This document shows positions 8,761 to 17,603 of a DNA stretch of 64,000 nt, piece by piece (the stretch's first letter is position 1; each line of letters starts with the position of its first letter). The translations under genes were made by a program, and so were the position numbers. The notes beneath the pieces are model-generated. The model did not search any database and had not been told where the DNA came from. It saw only the letters and a program-made list of their open reading frames with translations. The stretch comes from Empedobacter stercoris (GTDB lineage: Bacteria > Bacteroidota > Bacteroidia > Flavobacteriales > Weeksellaceae). The stretch lies in NCBI RefSeq assembly GCF_020281205.1, contig NZ_JACXZC010000011.1, positions 1 through 64,000 of the forward strand. Reading direction: 5' to 3'.

Positions 8761-8768
8761 TACATTTG
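8761..8768 (+). promoter_or_regulatory. Candidate -7 box for hppD
   Basis: TACATTTG matches TAnnTTTG. The nearest upstream TTG (8743-8745, inside the REP-like repeat) is only 15 nt away, shorter than the usual spacing, and the leader would be about 110 nt, so this is a tentative assignment. Confidence 0.35.
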
Positions 8769-8881
8769 ATACAATATAATAATAAAAAGAAACTGAAATA
8801 AATTCAATATCACAATAAATGATAAAATAGTAAAACTTAATACATTTTACATAATACAATAAAAATAAAAACACAATAAAA

Positions 8882-10012
8882 ATGAGTACACAAACATTTG
8901 CAGAAAAGATTGCATTAGCACAAGATTTCCTTCCCATTAATGGAACTGATTACATCGAGTTTTATGTAGGAAATGCAAAACAAGCTGCACATTATTATAA
9001 AACAGCATTTGGATTTCAGGAAGTTGCGTATGCCGGCCCAGAAACTGGTGTAAGAGATAGAGCTTCTTATGTTTTACAACAAGGTAAAATTCGTTTGGTT
9101 CTAACTTCTGGATTAAAATCAGATTCGCCAATTTGCCAACATGCGATGAAACATGGAGATGGAGTAAAAATTTTAGCACTTTGGGTAGATGATGCTTATG
9201 ATGCGTTTGAGCAAACAACAAAGCGTGGAGGAAAACCTTACATGGAACCAACTACTGTTACAGATGAATTTGGTGAAGTAAAAATGGCAGGAATTTATAC
9301 GTATGGAGAAACAATTCACATGTTTATCGAGCGTAAAAATTATAATGGCCCTTTTATGCCAGGTTATGTAAAATCTGAGTCAACGTATCAACCTACAGAT
9401 TGTGGTTTGTTATATGTTGATCACTGTGTTGGGAATGTAGGATGGAATCGTATGAATGAGACCGTTCAATGGTATCAAGATGTAATGGGATTTGTTAATA
9501 TTTTATCATTTGATGATAAACAAATTAATACAGAATATTCGGCATTAATGTCGAAAGTGATGAGTAATGGAAATGGTTATTCTAAATTTCCTATTAATGA
9601 ACCAGCTGAAGGTAAAAAGAAGTCTCAAGTTGAAGAATATTTAGATTTTTACGAGGGAGAAGGAGTGCAGCATATTGCTGTTGCAACTAAGGATATTATC
9701 AAAACTGTTACAGAGTTAAAAGCACGCGGTGTAGAGTTTTTATCAGCTCCACCAGAGGCATATTATGATATGATTCCGGAGCGCGTTGGAGAAATTGATG
9801 AAGATATCAAAAAGTTACAAAATCTTGGAATCTTAGTTGATTGTGACGAAGAAGGTTATTTGTTACAGATTTTCACAAAGCCTGTTGAAGATCGTCCAAC
9901 ATTATTTTATGAAATTATTGAACGTCATGGTGCACAATCTTTTGGAGCAGGCAATTTCAAAGCATTGTTTGAAGCCTTAGAAAGAGAGCAAGACAGAAGA
10001 GGAAATTTATAA
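8882..10012 (+). CDS. hppD: 4-Hydroxyphenylpyruvate dioxygenase
   Basis: 376 residues, two VOC (glyoxalase-fold) domains. Converts 4-hydroxyphenylpyruvate to homogentisate using O2 and Fe(II). Iron ligands are visible in the C-terminal domain: His181 (LYVDHCVGN), His264 (GVQHIAV) and Glu344 (LFYEIIERHG). The C-terminal gate region GAQSFGAGNFKALFEALE is complete. The enzyme's product is the substrate of hmgA just upstream, so tyrosine is probably used as a carbon source. A strong terminator follows, separating it from the E2-E1 operon. Confidence 0.96.
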   Translation: MSTQTFAEKIALAQDFLPINGTDYIEFYVGNAKQAAHYYKTAFGFQEVAYAGPETGVRDRASYVLQQGKIRLVLTSGLKSDSPICQHAMKHGDGVKILALWVDDAYDAFEQTTKRGGKPYMEPTTVTDEFGEVKMAGIYTYGETIHMFIERKNYNGPFMPGYVKSESTYQPTDCGLLYVDHCVGNVGWNRMNETVQWYQDVMGFVNILSFDDKQINTEYSALMSKVMSNGNGYSKFPINEPAEGKKKSQVEEYLDFYEGEGVQHIAVATKDIIKTVTELKARGVEFLSAPPEAYYDMIPERVGEIDEDIKKLQNLGILVDCDEEGYLLQIFTKPVEDRPTLFYEIIERHGAQSFGAGNFKALFEALEREQDRRGNL

Positions 10013-10018
10013 ATTTTT

Positions 10019-10050
10019 AAAGCCATTGGTTGAATTCTAATGGCTTTTTT
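10019..10050 (+). terminator. Intrinsic terminator of hppD
   Basis: Arms AAAGCCATT (10019-10027) and AATGGCTTT (10039-10047) with an 11-nt loop and a T-run to 10050, placed 7 bp after the hppD stop. Confidence 0.85.
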
Positions 10051-10109
10051 ATTGAAAATAAGTTGATAGAATAGCTTAAATTTTAATGCTAAATAGCAGG
10101 TTAATTTTT

Positions 10110-10127
10110 AACTAACATTTATTAGTT
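10110..10127. promoter_or_regulatory. Dyad AACTAAC-N4-ATTAGTT: candidate operator, copy 1
   Basis: 7-bp arms at 10110-10116 and 10121-10127 with one mismatch. The hppD terminator is already complete 60 bp upstream, so this is not another terminator. A degenerate -7 box (TATCTTCA, 10142-10149) begins 15 nt after it and the E2 ATG is at 10176. The same dyad occurs upstream of paaK at 13533-13560 in a similar position, which suggests a shared regulator, most simply the TetR-type protein encoded after paaK. Confidence 0.55.
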
Positions 10128-10175
10128 TTATAAAAATTGATTATCTTCAACGCATTAAAACTGCAAACAAATAAA

Positions 10176-11435
10176 ATGAAAAATATAGAACTAACGATTC
10201 CAAAATTGGGAGAAAGTGTTGCGTCTGTTCAACTTGTTCGTTTTACAAAAAACATTGGCGATTTCATAAATGAAGATGAAATAATAGCTGAGGTTTCGAC
10301 GGACAAAGTAGATTCAGATGTACCTTCAACAAAGACTGGGAAGATTATTGAATTTAAATTTGATGAAGGTGATGAGATCAAAATTGGAGAAGTTTTTGCC
10401 ATTATAGAACCTTCTGAAAATGAACTAAATTTAGTTGACAATAGCACAATTATTGAAGAAAAAATAACTCAACCGAATTTAACTTCTCAACCAACGAATA
10501 AAGTTGATAGTAATCAATTTTTATCACCTTTAGTTAAAAGTATTATTCAAAAAGAAAACTTACAAACAGAAGATATTTCTCAAATAATAGGATCTGGTAA
10601 AGATGGAAGGATTTCTAAGAATGATGTGTTGAATTACATTAAAAATAAATCATTTACATCTAATTATTCAAGTAATACTTTAAGTCAAAATACAGTTGTT
10701 TCAAGTACTTCTATTGGTGCAAAAGATGAAATCATTGAGATGGATAAAATGCGTCAAATGATCTTAAAACACATGAAACATAGTAAACAGACTTCCCCTC
10801 ATGTAACAGCTTATGTTGAACCAGATGTGACAAATTTTGTAAAATGGCGCGAAGAAAATAAAGGTGCTTTTGAAGCAAAATATAAACAAAAATTAACGTT
10901 TACGCCTTTGATTGTTGATTGCGTTGTTCGTGCAATAAAGGACTTTCCTATGATTAATGTATCAGTTGATGAAACAGAGACTAAAATAATCAAACACAAC
11001 GAAATAAACATTGGAATTGCTACTGCATTACCAAATAATAATTTGATTGTACCAGTGATTCATCAAGCCAATGAATTGAATTTAGAAGGTTTAGCAAAAC
11101 ATGTTAATACTATTGTAGATAAAGCGCGTACAAATAAACTTTCTCCAGATGATATTCGAGGCGGAACGTTTACAATTAGTAATGTTGGTACGTTCGGAAA
11201 TTTAATGGGAACGCCTATTATTAATCAACCTGAAGTAGCCATTTTAGCAACAGGTGTAATTAAGAAAAAACCTGCAGTTTTAGAAACTGAATTTGGTGAT
11301 ATTATCGTAGCGAGACAATTTATGTATTTATCACTTTCTTTTGATCATCGTGTAATCGATGGTTCATTAGGAGGAGTTTTCTTGAAACGAATTTCAGATT
11401 ATATGGAGAATTGGGATGTTAATACACAAATTTAA
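10176..11435 (+). CDS. Dihydrolipoamide acyltransferase (E2) of a 2-oxo-acid dehydrogenase
   Basis: 419 residues from the ATG at 10176. A TTG 39 bp upstream is in frame but adds residues that do not belong to a lipoyl domain. Domain order: one lipoyl domain (2-75, lipoylated Lys44 in STDKVDS), flexible linker, peripheral-subunit-binding domain (about 119-160), second linker rich in Ser/Thr/Asn, and the catalytic acyltransferase domain with His391 and Asp395 in DHRVIDG. It moves the acyl group from E1 to CoA. E1 follows by 5 bp. No E3 (lpd) gene is nearby. Branched-chain keto acids are the usual substrates of this form; the aromatic-catabolic context makes aryl-pyruvates possible (inference). 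Confidence 0.92.
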   Translation: MKNIELTIPKLGESVASVQLVRFTKNIGDFINEDEIIAEVSTDKVDSDVPSTKTGKIIEFKFDEGDEIKIGEVFAIIEPSENELNLVDNSTIIEEKITQPNLTSQPTNKVDSNQFLSPLVKSIIQKENLQTEDISQIIGSGKDGRISKNDVLNYIKNKSFTSNYSSNTLSQNTVVSSTSIGAKDEIIEMDKMRQMILKHMKHSKQTSPHVTAYVEPDVTNFVKWREENKGAFEAKYKQKLTFTPLIVDCVVRAIKDFPMINVSVDETETKIIKHNEINIGIATALPNNNLIVPVIHQANELNLEGLAKHVNTIVDKARTNKLSPDDIRGGTFTISNVGTFGNLMGTPIINQPEVAILATGVIKKKPAVLETEFGDIIVARQFMYLSLSFDHRVIDGSLGGVFLKRISDYMENWDVNTQI

Positions 11436-11440
11436 TTAAA

Positions 11441-13495
11441 ATGGAAACCACAACAGCATCAACAACATTATTAAAAAAAGCATACGAATTATTAGTTACA
11501 GCTAAGGCTTTAACCGAATTATACGAAGAAAATAAAACTACAACAAGTAAATATGTACACGCAACTTCGCGTGGACACGAAGCGATACAAATTGCAACAG
11601 GTTTACAATTATTACCACAAGATTATTTAAGCGCCTATTACCGTGATGATGCGATGTTATTATCGATAGGAATTACGCCTTATGAATTGATGTTGCAGCT
11701 ATTAGCAAAACGAGATGATATTTTTTCGGGAGGAAGAACCTATTATTCTCATCCAAGTTTGCGTCGTGATAATATGCCAAAAATACCGCACCAAAGTAGT
11801 GCTACAGGCATGCAAGCTATTCCTACAACTGGAATTGCGATGGGAATGCAATACAAAGAATTGGAAGGTCTTTGTCGTGATGAGGTTAAACCAGTCGCAG
11901 TATGCTCCTTAGGTGATGCTTCATGCACAGAGGGTGAGGTAGCAGAAGCTTTTCAAATGGCAGCTTTGAAACAATTACCTATTTTATATTTGGTTCAAGA
12001 TAATGAATGGGATATTTCAGCATCAGCAGATGAGATTCGAGCTCAAGATATAGCGCATTATGCGAAAGGTTTTAAAGGGTTAGAAGTGTTTGTAGTTGAT
12101 GGAACTGATTTTTTAGCATCCTATAATACTATTCAAAGAGCAATTGACATTATCCGTTCAGAACGTCGTCCGATTTTGGTTCATGCAAAAGTTCCATTAT
12201 TAAATCATCATACATCTGGGGTTCGTATGGAATGGTACCGTGACGATTTAGAGGAGGCAAAAGCTCGAGATCCTTATAATAAATTAAGAGATACTTTATT
12301 AAATGAAGGTTTTGACGAAAAAGAGTTAATTGAAGTCGAAAACACGATTAAACAAAAAGTTCAGGCTGAATATCAACAAGTGTTAAAAGCAGATGATCCT
12401 CGTCCTGAAGATTTATATACACATGTTTTTGCTCCAACATTAATTACCGAAGAAAAAGGAAATCGCTCTCCTGAAGGAAAGGATAAAACGGTAATGGTAG
12501 ATTCTGCTCTTTTTGCAATTCGCGAATTGATGGCAAAACATCCTGAAGCATTATTATATGGACAAGACGTTGGTTTGCGTTTAGGAGGTGTTTTTCGTGA
12601 AGCAGCAACTTTGGCAAAACAATATGGAAAAAATCGTGTATTTAATACACCAATTCAGGAAGCGTTTATTGTTGGATCTACGGTTGGAATGTCTGCGGTA
12701 GGCTTGAAACCTATTGTAGAAGTGCAGTTTGCGGATTATATTTGGCCAGGTCTTAATCAGTTATTTACTGAAGTGGCTCGTTCAAATTATTTGTCAAATG
12801 GTAAATGGCCAGTTTCTATGATTTTACGTGTTCCGATTGGTGCTTACGGAAGTGGAGGACCTTATCATTCGAGTTCAGTGGAAAGTGTATTGACCAATAT
12901 AAAAGGGATTAAAATAGCTTATCCGTCTACTGGAGCAGATTTAAAAGGTTTGATGAAAGCTGCTTATTACGATCCAAATCCTGTGGTGATGTTAGAGCAC
13001 AAAGGTTTATATTGGAGTAAAATAAAAGGAACGGAAGATGCTGCAACAGTTGAACCAGATGAAAATTATATATTACCTTTTGGAAAAGCACGTGATGTTT
13101 TATTGGCAGAATCCTCTCAAAATCATAACTCTGTAACTATCATTACCTATGGTATGGGAGTTTATTGGGCTAAAGAAGCTGCAAAGGCATTTCCAAATCA
13201 AGTTGAAATTATAGATTTAAGAACATTGGTTCCTTTAGATGAGGAAACAATCTTTAATAGTGTAAAAAAACACAATCGTTGTATTGTATTAACTGAAGAA
13301 GCTAAGCAAAACTCTTTTGCTCAAAGCCTTGCGGGTTTAATTAATGAAGAATGTTTTGAGTATTTGGATGCACCAATTCGAGTGTTAGGAGCACAAGACA
13401 TGCCTGCAATCCCATTAAATTCTACCTTAGAAATAGAAATGTTACCAAATTCAGAAAAGTTAAAAATATTGATTAGCAATGTGTTAAAATACTAA
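11441..13495 (+). CDS. Fused E1 alpha/beta subunit of a 2-oxo-acid dehydrogenase
   Basis: 684 residues. The N-terminal half (about 1-330) is the thiamine-diphosphate-binding alpha subunit: AYYRDDAM near residue 67 and a TPP motif that reads GDASCTEGE instead of the usual GDG, closing at QDNEW. The C-terminal half (about 350-684) is the beta subunit, with QDVGLRLGGVFREA, NTPIQEA, EVQFADYIWPG and YGSGGPYHS. Alpha-beta fusions of this length are common for the branched-chain type in Bacteroidota. It decarboxylates a 2-oxo acid and loads the acyl group on E2. Lying between tyrosine and phenylacetate genes, and sharing a dyad with paaK, it may accept phenylpyruvate. Confidence 0.92.
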   Translation: METTTASTTLLKKAYELLVTAKALTELYEENKTTTSKYVHATSRGHEAIQIATGLQLLPQDYLSAYYRDDAMLLSIGITPYELMLQLLAKRDDIFSGGRTYYSHPSLRRDNMPKIPHQSSATGMQAIPTTGIAMGMQYKELEGLCRDEVKPVAVCSLGDASCTEGEVAEAFQMAALKQLPILYLVQDNEWDISASADEIRAQDIAHYAKGFKGLEVFVVDGTDFLASYNTIQRAIDIIRSERRPILVHAKVPLLNHHTSGVRMEWYRDDLEEAKARDPYNKLRDTLLNEGFDEKELIEVENTIKQKVQAEYQQVLKADDPRPEDLYTHVFAPTLITEEKGNRSPEGKDKTVMVDSALFAIRELMAKHPEALLYGQDVGLRLGGVFREAATLAKQYGKNRVFNTPIQEAFIVGSTVGMSAVGLKPIVEVQFADYIWPGLNQLFTEVARSNYLSNGKWPVSMILRVPIGAYGSGGPYHSSSVESVLTNIKGIKIAYPSTGADLKGLMKAAYYDPNPVVMLEHKGLYWSKIKGTEDAATVEPDENYILPFGKARDVLLAESSQNHNSVTIITYGMGVYWAKEAAKAFPNQVEIIDLRTLVPLDEETIFNSVKKHNRCIVLTEEAKQNSFAQSLAGLINEECFEYLDAPIRVLGAQDMPAIPLNSTLEIEMLPNSEKLKILISNVLKY

Positions 13496-13532
13496 AAGTC
13501 ATCAATTGATAAATAATTGTACTTTTTACACT

Positions 13533-13560
13533 AAAAAAACTAACAAACGTTAGTTTTTTT
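13533..13560. promoter_or_regulatory. Dyad with 12-bp arms around ACTAAC-AAAC-GTTAGT: candidate operator, copy 2
   Basis: Arms AAAAAAACTAAC (13533-13544) and GTTAGTTTTTTT (13549-13560) are perfect. The core is the same as the dyad at 10110-10127 before E2. It sits where the -33 element of the paaK promoter should be, as expected for a repressor site. Because T residues follow, it could also act as a weak terminator for the E2-E1 transcript, and both roles are compatible. Confidence 0.6.
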
Positions 13561-13572
13561 AGTTTTTTTGAT

Positions 13573-13580
13573 TAAATTTG
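13573..13580 (+). promoter_or_regulatory. -7 box of the paa operon promoter
   Basis: TAAATTTG matches the consensus exactly and ends 30 nt before the paaK ATG at 13611. The region about 19 nt upstream is covered by the GTTAGT arm of the dyad, so bound regulator would block the -33 contact. Confidence 0.6.
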
Positions 13581-13610
13581 TTATTATCAAAAATCAAATC
13601 TGCAAAAATT

Positions 13611-14948
13611 ATGATATTTAATCCTGGGATTGAACAGATGCCTATTGAGCAATTACGTGTTCTTCAGAACGAGAGACTTCAATCAATGTTAAAAAAAGTG
13701 TATAATAATGTACCTTTTTATAAACAAGCTTTTGACGAAGCTGGTATCAAGTTAGAAGATATTAAAGGTGTTGAAGATTTACACAAATTACCTTTTACAA
13801 AGAAAAATCATTTAAGAGAAAATTATCCATTTGGATTATTTGCAGAACCTAAAGAGAATGTCGTTCGTTTACATTGTTCAAGTGGAACAACTGGAAAACC
13901 AACAGTAGTAGGGTATACTAAGAATGACATCGAATTATTCTCAGAAGTAGTAGCAAGATCTTTAGCAGCTTCAGGATGTGAGCCAGGTATGACATTACAA
14001 AATGCCTATGGTTATGGTTTATTTACAGGAGGTTTAGGACTGCATTATGGTGCTGAAAAATTAGGAATGACTGTTGTTCCAATTTCTGGTGGTAACACAG
14101 AAAAACAAATTATGTTATTGAAAGATTTTCAAGCTGATGCAATTTGTGCAACACCATCTTATGCTTTAACAGTTGCTGAAGAAATCAAGAAAAGAGGTGA
14201 AACTTTATCAGATTACAATTTAAAGTTTGCTATTTTAGGATCTGAACCTTGGTCAGAAGCATTACGCCAAGAAGTAGAAGGAAGTTTAGATATCAAAGCT
14301 TCTAACATCTATGGATTAAGCGAAATTATAGGTCCAGGTGTGTCAAATGAAGATTTCGAAGAACAAGGTACAGGATCGTATATTTGGGAAGATCATTTCT
14401 TTCCAGAAATCGTAGATGAAAAAACGGGTGAACCAGTTCCTTATGGACAACCAGGTGTTTTAGTTATCACTACACTTACAAAAGAAGCCTTACCATTAGT
14501 GCGCTATTGGACAGGAGACATTACAACATTAACGTACGAACATTCTAAGAAAAGAACACATGTCAAAATGGGACCTATTATTGGTCGTGCTGATGATATG
14601 ATGATTATTCGTGGTGTGAATTTCTTTCATACACAAATCGCGGATTTTATTCCAGATTTCCCTGAATTATCACCAAATTATCAAGTAGTTTTAACGAAAC
14701 CAAAAAATATGGATGCAGTAGAAGTTGGATTTGAAATAAATCCTGACTATTTTGCAGAAAAAGGTTTGACTTGTGATGATTTGAATGACGAATCTAATGT
14801 TGCGTGTTGCAAATTAGTCGCAAATATTCATAAAAAAATAAGAGACAACATTGGATTAGGAATGAATGTCAAATTATACCAAGTAGATGGACTTCCTAAA
14901 AGTGAAGGAGGAAAGTTGAACCGAATTATAGATAATAGACATTTATAA
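13611..14948 (+). CDS. paaK: Phenylacetate-CoA ligase
   Basis: 445 residues from the ATG at 13611. An upstream in-frame start at 13578 would lie inside the promoter region and is rejected. It activates phenylacetate with ATP and CoA to phenylacetyl-CoA, the entry step of the aerobic hybrid pathway. The adenylate-forming motif SSGTTGKPT is at residues 90-98, with YGLSEIIGPGV and the hinge/C-terminal region IIGRADDMMIIRGVN further on, and the catalytic Lys region near the end (PKSEGGKLNR). It is the first gene of the paa operon. The TetR regulator follows by 6 bp. Confidence 0.96.
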   Translation: MIFNPGIEQMPIEQLRVLQNERLQSMLKKVYNNVPFYKQAFDEAGIKLEDIKGVEDLHKLPFTKKNHLRENYPFGLFAEPKENVVRLHCSSGTTGKPTVVGYTKNDIELFSEVVARSLAASGCEPGMTLQNAYGYGLFTGGLGLHYGAEKLGMTVVPISGGNTEKQIMLLKDFQADAICATPSYALTVAEEIKKRGETLSDYNLKFAILGSEPWSEALRQEVEGSLDIKASNIYGLSEIIGPGVSNEDFEEQGTGSYIWEDHFFPEIVDEKTGEPVPYGQPGVLVITTLTKEALPLVRYWTGDITTLTYEHSKKRTHVKMGPIIGRADDMMIIRGVNFFHTQIADFIPDFPELSPNYQVVLTKPKNMDAVEVGFEINPDYFAEKGLTCDDLNDESNVACCKLVANIHKKIRDNIGLGMNVKLYQVDGLPKSEGGKLNRIIDNRHL

Positions 14949-14954
14949 AACTAT

Positions 14955-15527
14955 ATGCCTAAGCAAAGTAAAAAAGAACTGATTATTAAAGAAGCTGCTT
15001 TAATCTTTAAACAAAAAGGTTATTCAGCAACGTCGATGAGAGAATTGGCTGAAAAAGTTGGAATGGAAGCCGCGAGTTTGTATAATCATATTCGCTCGAA
15101 AGATGAAATCTTAGAAGAAATTTGTTTTAAAGTGGCCAATCAATATGTTTCGCACATTAGCTCGATTGAAGATACTGAAGAATCAAATGTTCAGAAATTA
15201 AGAGATTTAATTCAACTTCACGTTCGAATGATTATTGACGAGCCAAACGAAGTATCTGTAGCAAATAACGATTGGAAAAATTTATCCGATACCAAAAAAG
15301 AATTGTATAAAACAATTAGAAAAGGGTATGAAAAACGGATTGCTAATTTAATCAAAGCAGGTATCGCATCTGGCGAATTCAAAAATCTTAATGTATCGGT
15401 TGCTTTATTTACTTTATTATCATCTCTTCGTTGGATAGAGTTGTGGTACAAACCAGGGCGAGATATAACACCTGATCAATTAGAAAACGATTTGATGACA
15501 TTATTAATTAACGGATTTCAAAAATAA
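14955..15527 (+). CDS. TetR/AcrR-family regulator, probable PaaR of the paa operon
   Basis: 190 residues. The N-terminal helix-turn-helix (about 24-50: SATSMRELAEKVGMEAASLY) is typical of TetR proteins, as is the run YNHIRSKDEIL. The C-terminal ligand domain is variable, as expected. It is cotranscribed between paaK and paaE (6 bp and 1 bp gaps), so by position it should control this operon, with phenylacetyl-CoA as a likely inducer. PaaR repressors of TetR type are known in Bacillus, Thermus and Corynebacterium. The palindromes at 13533-13560 and 10110-10127 are the best candidate sites. Ligand and targets are inferred. Confidence 0.85.
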   Translation: MPKQSKKELIIKEAALIFKQKGYSATSMRELAEKVGMEAASLYNHIRSKDEILEEICFKVANQYVSHISSIEDTEESNVQKLRDLIQLHVRMIIDEPNEVSVANNDWKNLSDTKKELYKTIRKGYEKRIANLIKAGIASGEFKNLNVSVALFTLLSSLRWIELWYKPGRDITPDQLENDLMTLLINGFQK

Positions 15528-15528
15528 T

Positions 15529-16611
15529 ATGGCAGTAAATTTTCATAAACTACGCGTTAAAAATGTTAAAAAGGAAACACCAGATTGTGTATCCGTTACA
15601 TTTGATGTGCCTGAAGAATTGAATCAAGAATTCAAATTTAAACATGGACAATATTTAACGTTTAAAAATATTCAAAATAACGAAGAAATTAGACGTTCTT
15701 ACTCGATCTGTTCTTGCCCAATGGACGAAGAATTGAGAGTAGCTGTAAAGAAAATAGAAGACGGGGTTTTCTCAACATTTATCAACGAACAAGTTAAAGT
15801 TGGTGATGTTCTTGATGTAATGACTCCACAAGGAAATTTCTTTACAGAAGTACACGAAGATAACAAAAAATTATATGTAGGAATTGTAGCAGGATCAGGA
15901 ATAACACCAGTTCTTTCTATCATCAAAACAGTTCTTAGAGCAGAACCAAATAGCGAATTTGTGCTATTATACGGGAATAGAAATAAAGGTTCAATTATCT
16001 TTAAAGAAGAAATTGAAGCACTTAAAAATAAATACATGCAACGCTTTAGCGTTTACAATATTTTGAGTCGCGAAACAGCTGATGCTGAAATTTTGAGTGG
16101 AAGAATTGATAAAGCTAAGATTGAGTATTTCTTACAACATATCATCAAACCAGAAGATGTAAGCGAAGTGTTCCTTTGTGGTCCTGAAGAAATGATTTTA
16201 AGCGGACGCGATGCTTTTGTAGAAGCAGGTGTAGATGCAAAACATTTGCATTTCGAGTTATTCTACAGTGCAACAGCTGAAGCGAAAAAGGTTGAACGTC
16301 AAAAAGCAGTCAAAAAGTCGGATGACACGATGAGTAAAGTGACCATCAAATTAGATGCAACAGCCTTACAAATTGACTTAGGTTACAACGGCGATACAAT
16401 CTTAGATGCGGCTTTACAAAATGGTGCAGATTTACCTTACGCTTGTAAAGGTGGTGTTTGTGCAACTTGTAAGTGTAAAGTAGAGAAAGGTGAAGTAGAA
16501 ATGGACATCAACTACTCACTTGAACCAGATGAATTAGAAAGAGGTTTTGTATTAGCGTGTCAAGCGCATCCTCGTTCTGCCGAAGTCGTGGTAGATTTTG
16601 ATGCCAAATAA
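15529..16611 (+). CDS. paaE: Phenylacetyl-CoA epoxidase reductase subunit PaaE
   Basis: 360 residues. Feeds electrons from NAD(P)H to the PaaAC di-iron centre. Ferredoxin-reductase domain first: FAD-binding RSYS (56-59), NAD-binding GIVAGSGITP (118-127) and LCGPEEM (217-222). Then a plant-type [2Fe-2S] ferredoxin domain with Cys306, Cys311, Cys314 and Cys344. Starts 1 bp after the regulator and precedes paaA by 22 bp. Having paaE first among the epoxidase genes differs from the E. coli order paaABCDE, but the set is complete. Confidence 0.95.
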   Translation: MAVNFHKLRVKNVKKETPDCVSVTFDVPEELNQEFKFKHGQYLTFKNIQNNEEIRRSYSICSCPMDEELRVAVKKIEDGVFSTFINEQVKVGDVLDVMTPQGNFFTEVHEDNKKLYVGIVAGSGITPVLSIIKTVLRAEPNSEFVLLYGNRNKGSIIFKEEIEALKNKYMQRFSVYNILSRETADAEILSGRIDKAKIEYFLQHIIKPEDVSEVFLCGPEEMILSGRDAFVEAGVDAKHLHFELFYSATAEAKKVERQKAVKKSDDTMSKVTIKLDATALQIDLGYNGDTILDAALQNGADLPYACKGGVCATCKCKVEKGEVEMDINYSLEPDELERGFVLACQAHPRSAEVVVDFDAK

Positions 16612-16633
16612 TCAACTTTAAAAACTTTTTAAA

Positions 16634-17599
16634 ATGAGTGCAAAAGAAATTGATTTTCAAGAAATCTTTGATCAAAAGATTGAAAATGAAGTTCGTATCG
16701 AACCAAAAGATTGGATGCCAGAAGCATACCGCAAAACATTAATTAGACAAATTTCTCAACATGCTCACTCAGAAATTGTTGGAATGTTACCAGAAGCAAA
16801 TTGGATTACAAGAGCTCCTTCGTTAAATAGAAAGAAAATTTTATTAGCGAAAGTACAAGACGAAGCGGGCCATGGTCTATACTTATACTGTGCAGCAGAA
16901 ACATTAGGAATATCTCGTATCCAAACTTTAAATGACTTACATTCTGGTAAAGCAAAATATTCTTCAATCTTCAATTACCCAACACTTACTTGGGCTGATA
17001 TCGGAATGATTGGATGGTTGGTTGATGGAGCAGCGATTTTAAATCAAGTTCCATTGTGTAGAACTTCTTACGGACCTTATGCACGTGCAATGGTTCGTGT
17101 TTGTAAAGAAGAATCTTTTCACCAAAGACAAGGTTACGAAGCGTTAGTTGTGTTATCACGTGGTTCGGAAGAACAAAAAGCGATGATGCAAGATGCAATG
17201 AATCGTTGGTGGTGGCCTACATTAATGATGTTTGGTCCAAAAGACGAAGAATCATCTAACTCAGAATTATCAATGAAATGGAGAATTAAACGTTTTTCGA
17301 ATGATGAATTACGTCAACGTTTCGTAGATGTTTCTGTTCCTCAAGCCGAATATTTAGGTTTAACAATTCCAGATCCAGATCTTAAATTTAATGAAGAAAC
17401 AGGTCATTACGAATTCGGAGAAATTGATTGGGAAGAATTCTGGAATGTCGTTAAAGGAAACGGAAAATGTAACAAACAACGTTTAGACGCACGTCGTAAT
17501 GCACACAACGAAGGAGCTTGGGTTCGTGATGCAGCAACAGCTTACCACGAAAAAAGAAAACAAAGAGAATTAGAAAAAGAACAACGCAAAAACGCATAA
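16634..17599 (+). CDS. paaA: Phenylacetyl-CoA 1,2-epoxidase catalytic subunit PaaA
   Basis: 321 residues. Catalytic subunit of the multicomponent oxygenase that forms ring-1,2-epoxyphenylacetyl-CoA. Ferritin-like four-helix bundle with carboxylate/His iron ligands visible: Glu47 (HAHSEIVG), Glu77 and His80 (VQDEAGHG), and the Glu159-Glu160/His163 region ([11 protein letters not shown]). Length and the [11 protein letters not shown] region are as in the E. coli enzyme. The C-terminal tail is highly charged ([14 protein letters not shown]). paaB follows by 4 bp. Confidence 0.97.
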   Translation: MSAKEIDFQEIFDQKIENEVRIEPKDWMPEAYRKTLIRQISQHAHSEIVGMLPEANWITRAPSLNRKKILLAKVQDEAGHGLYLYCAAETLGISRIQTLNDLHSGKAKYSSIFNYPTLTWADIGMIGWLVDGAAILNQVPLCRTSYGPYARAMVRVCKEESFHQRQGYEALVVLSRGSEEQKAMMQDAMNRWWWPTLMMFGPKDEESSNSELSMKWRIKRFSNDELRQRFVDVSVPQAEYLGLTIPDPDLKFNEETGHYEFGEIDWEEFWNVVKGNGKCNKQRLDARRNAHNEGAWVRDAATAYHEKRKQRELEKEQRKNA

Positions 17600-17603
17600 A
17601 AAG

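Noticed and set aside
8731-8937. Open frame on the minus strand across the REP-like repeat and the start of hppD
   Set aside because: Low-complexity translation (Tyr/Ile/Phe-rich) covering a repeat and a known gene; no homologue-like motif.
10137-10175. Upstream TTG start for the E2 gene
   Set aside because: It lies beside the dyad and before or within the weak -7 box, and the added 13 residues do not belong to a lipoyl domain; ATG 10176 gives the normal MKNIELTIPKLGE start.
13533-13560. Palindrome before paaK as a terminator only
   Set aside because: The T-run would fit, but the same core occurs at 10110 where a terminator is already present upstream, and both are placed at promoters.
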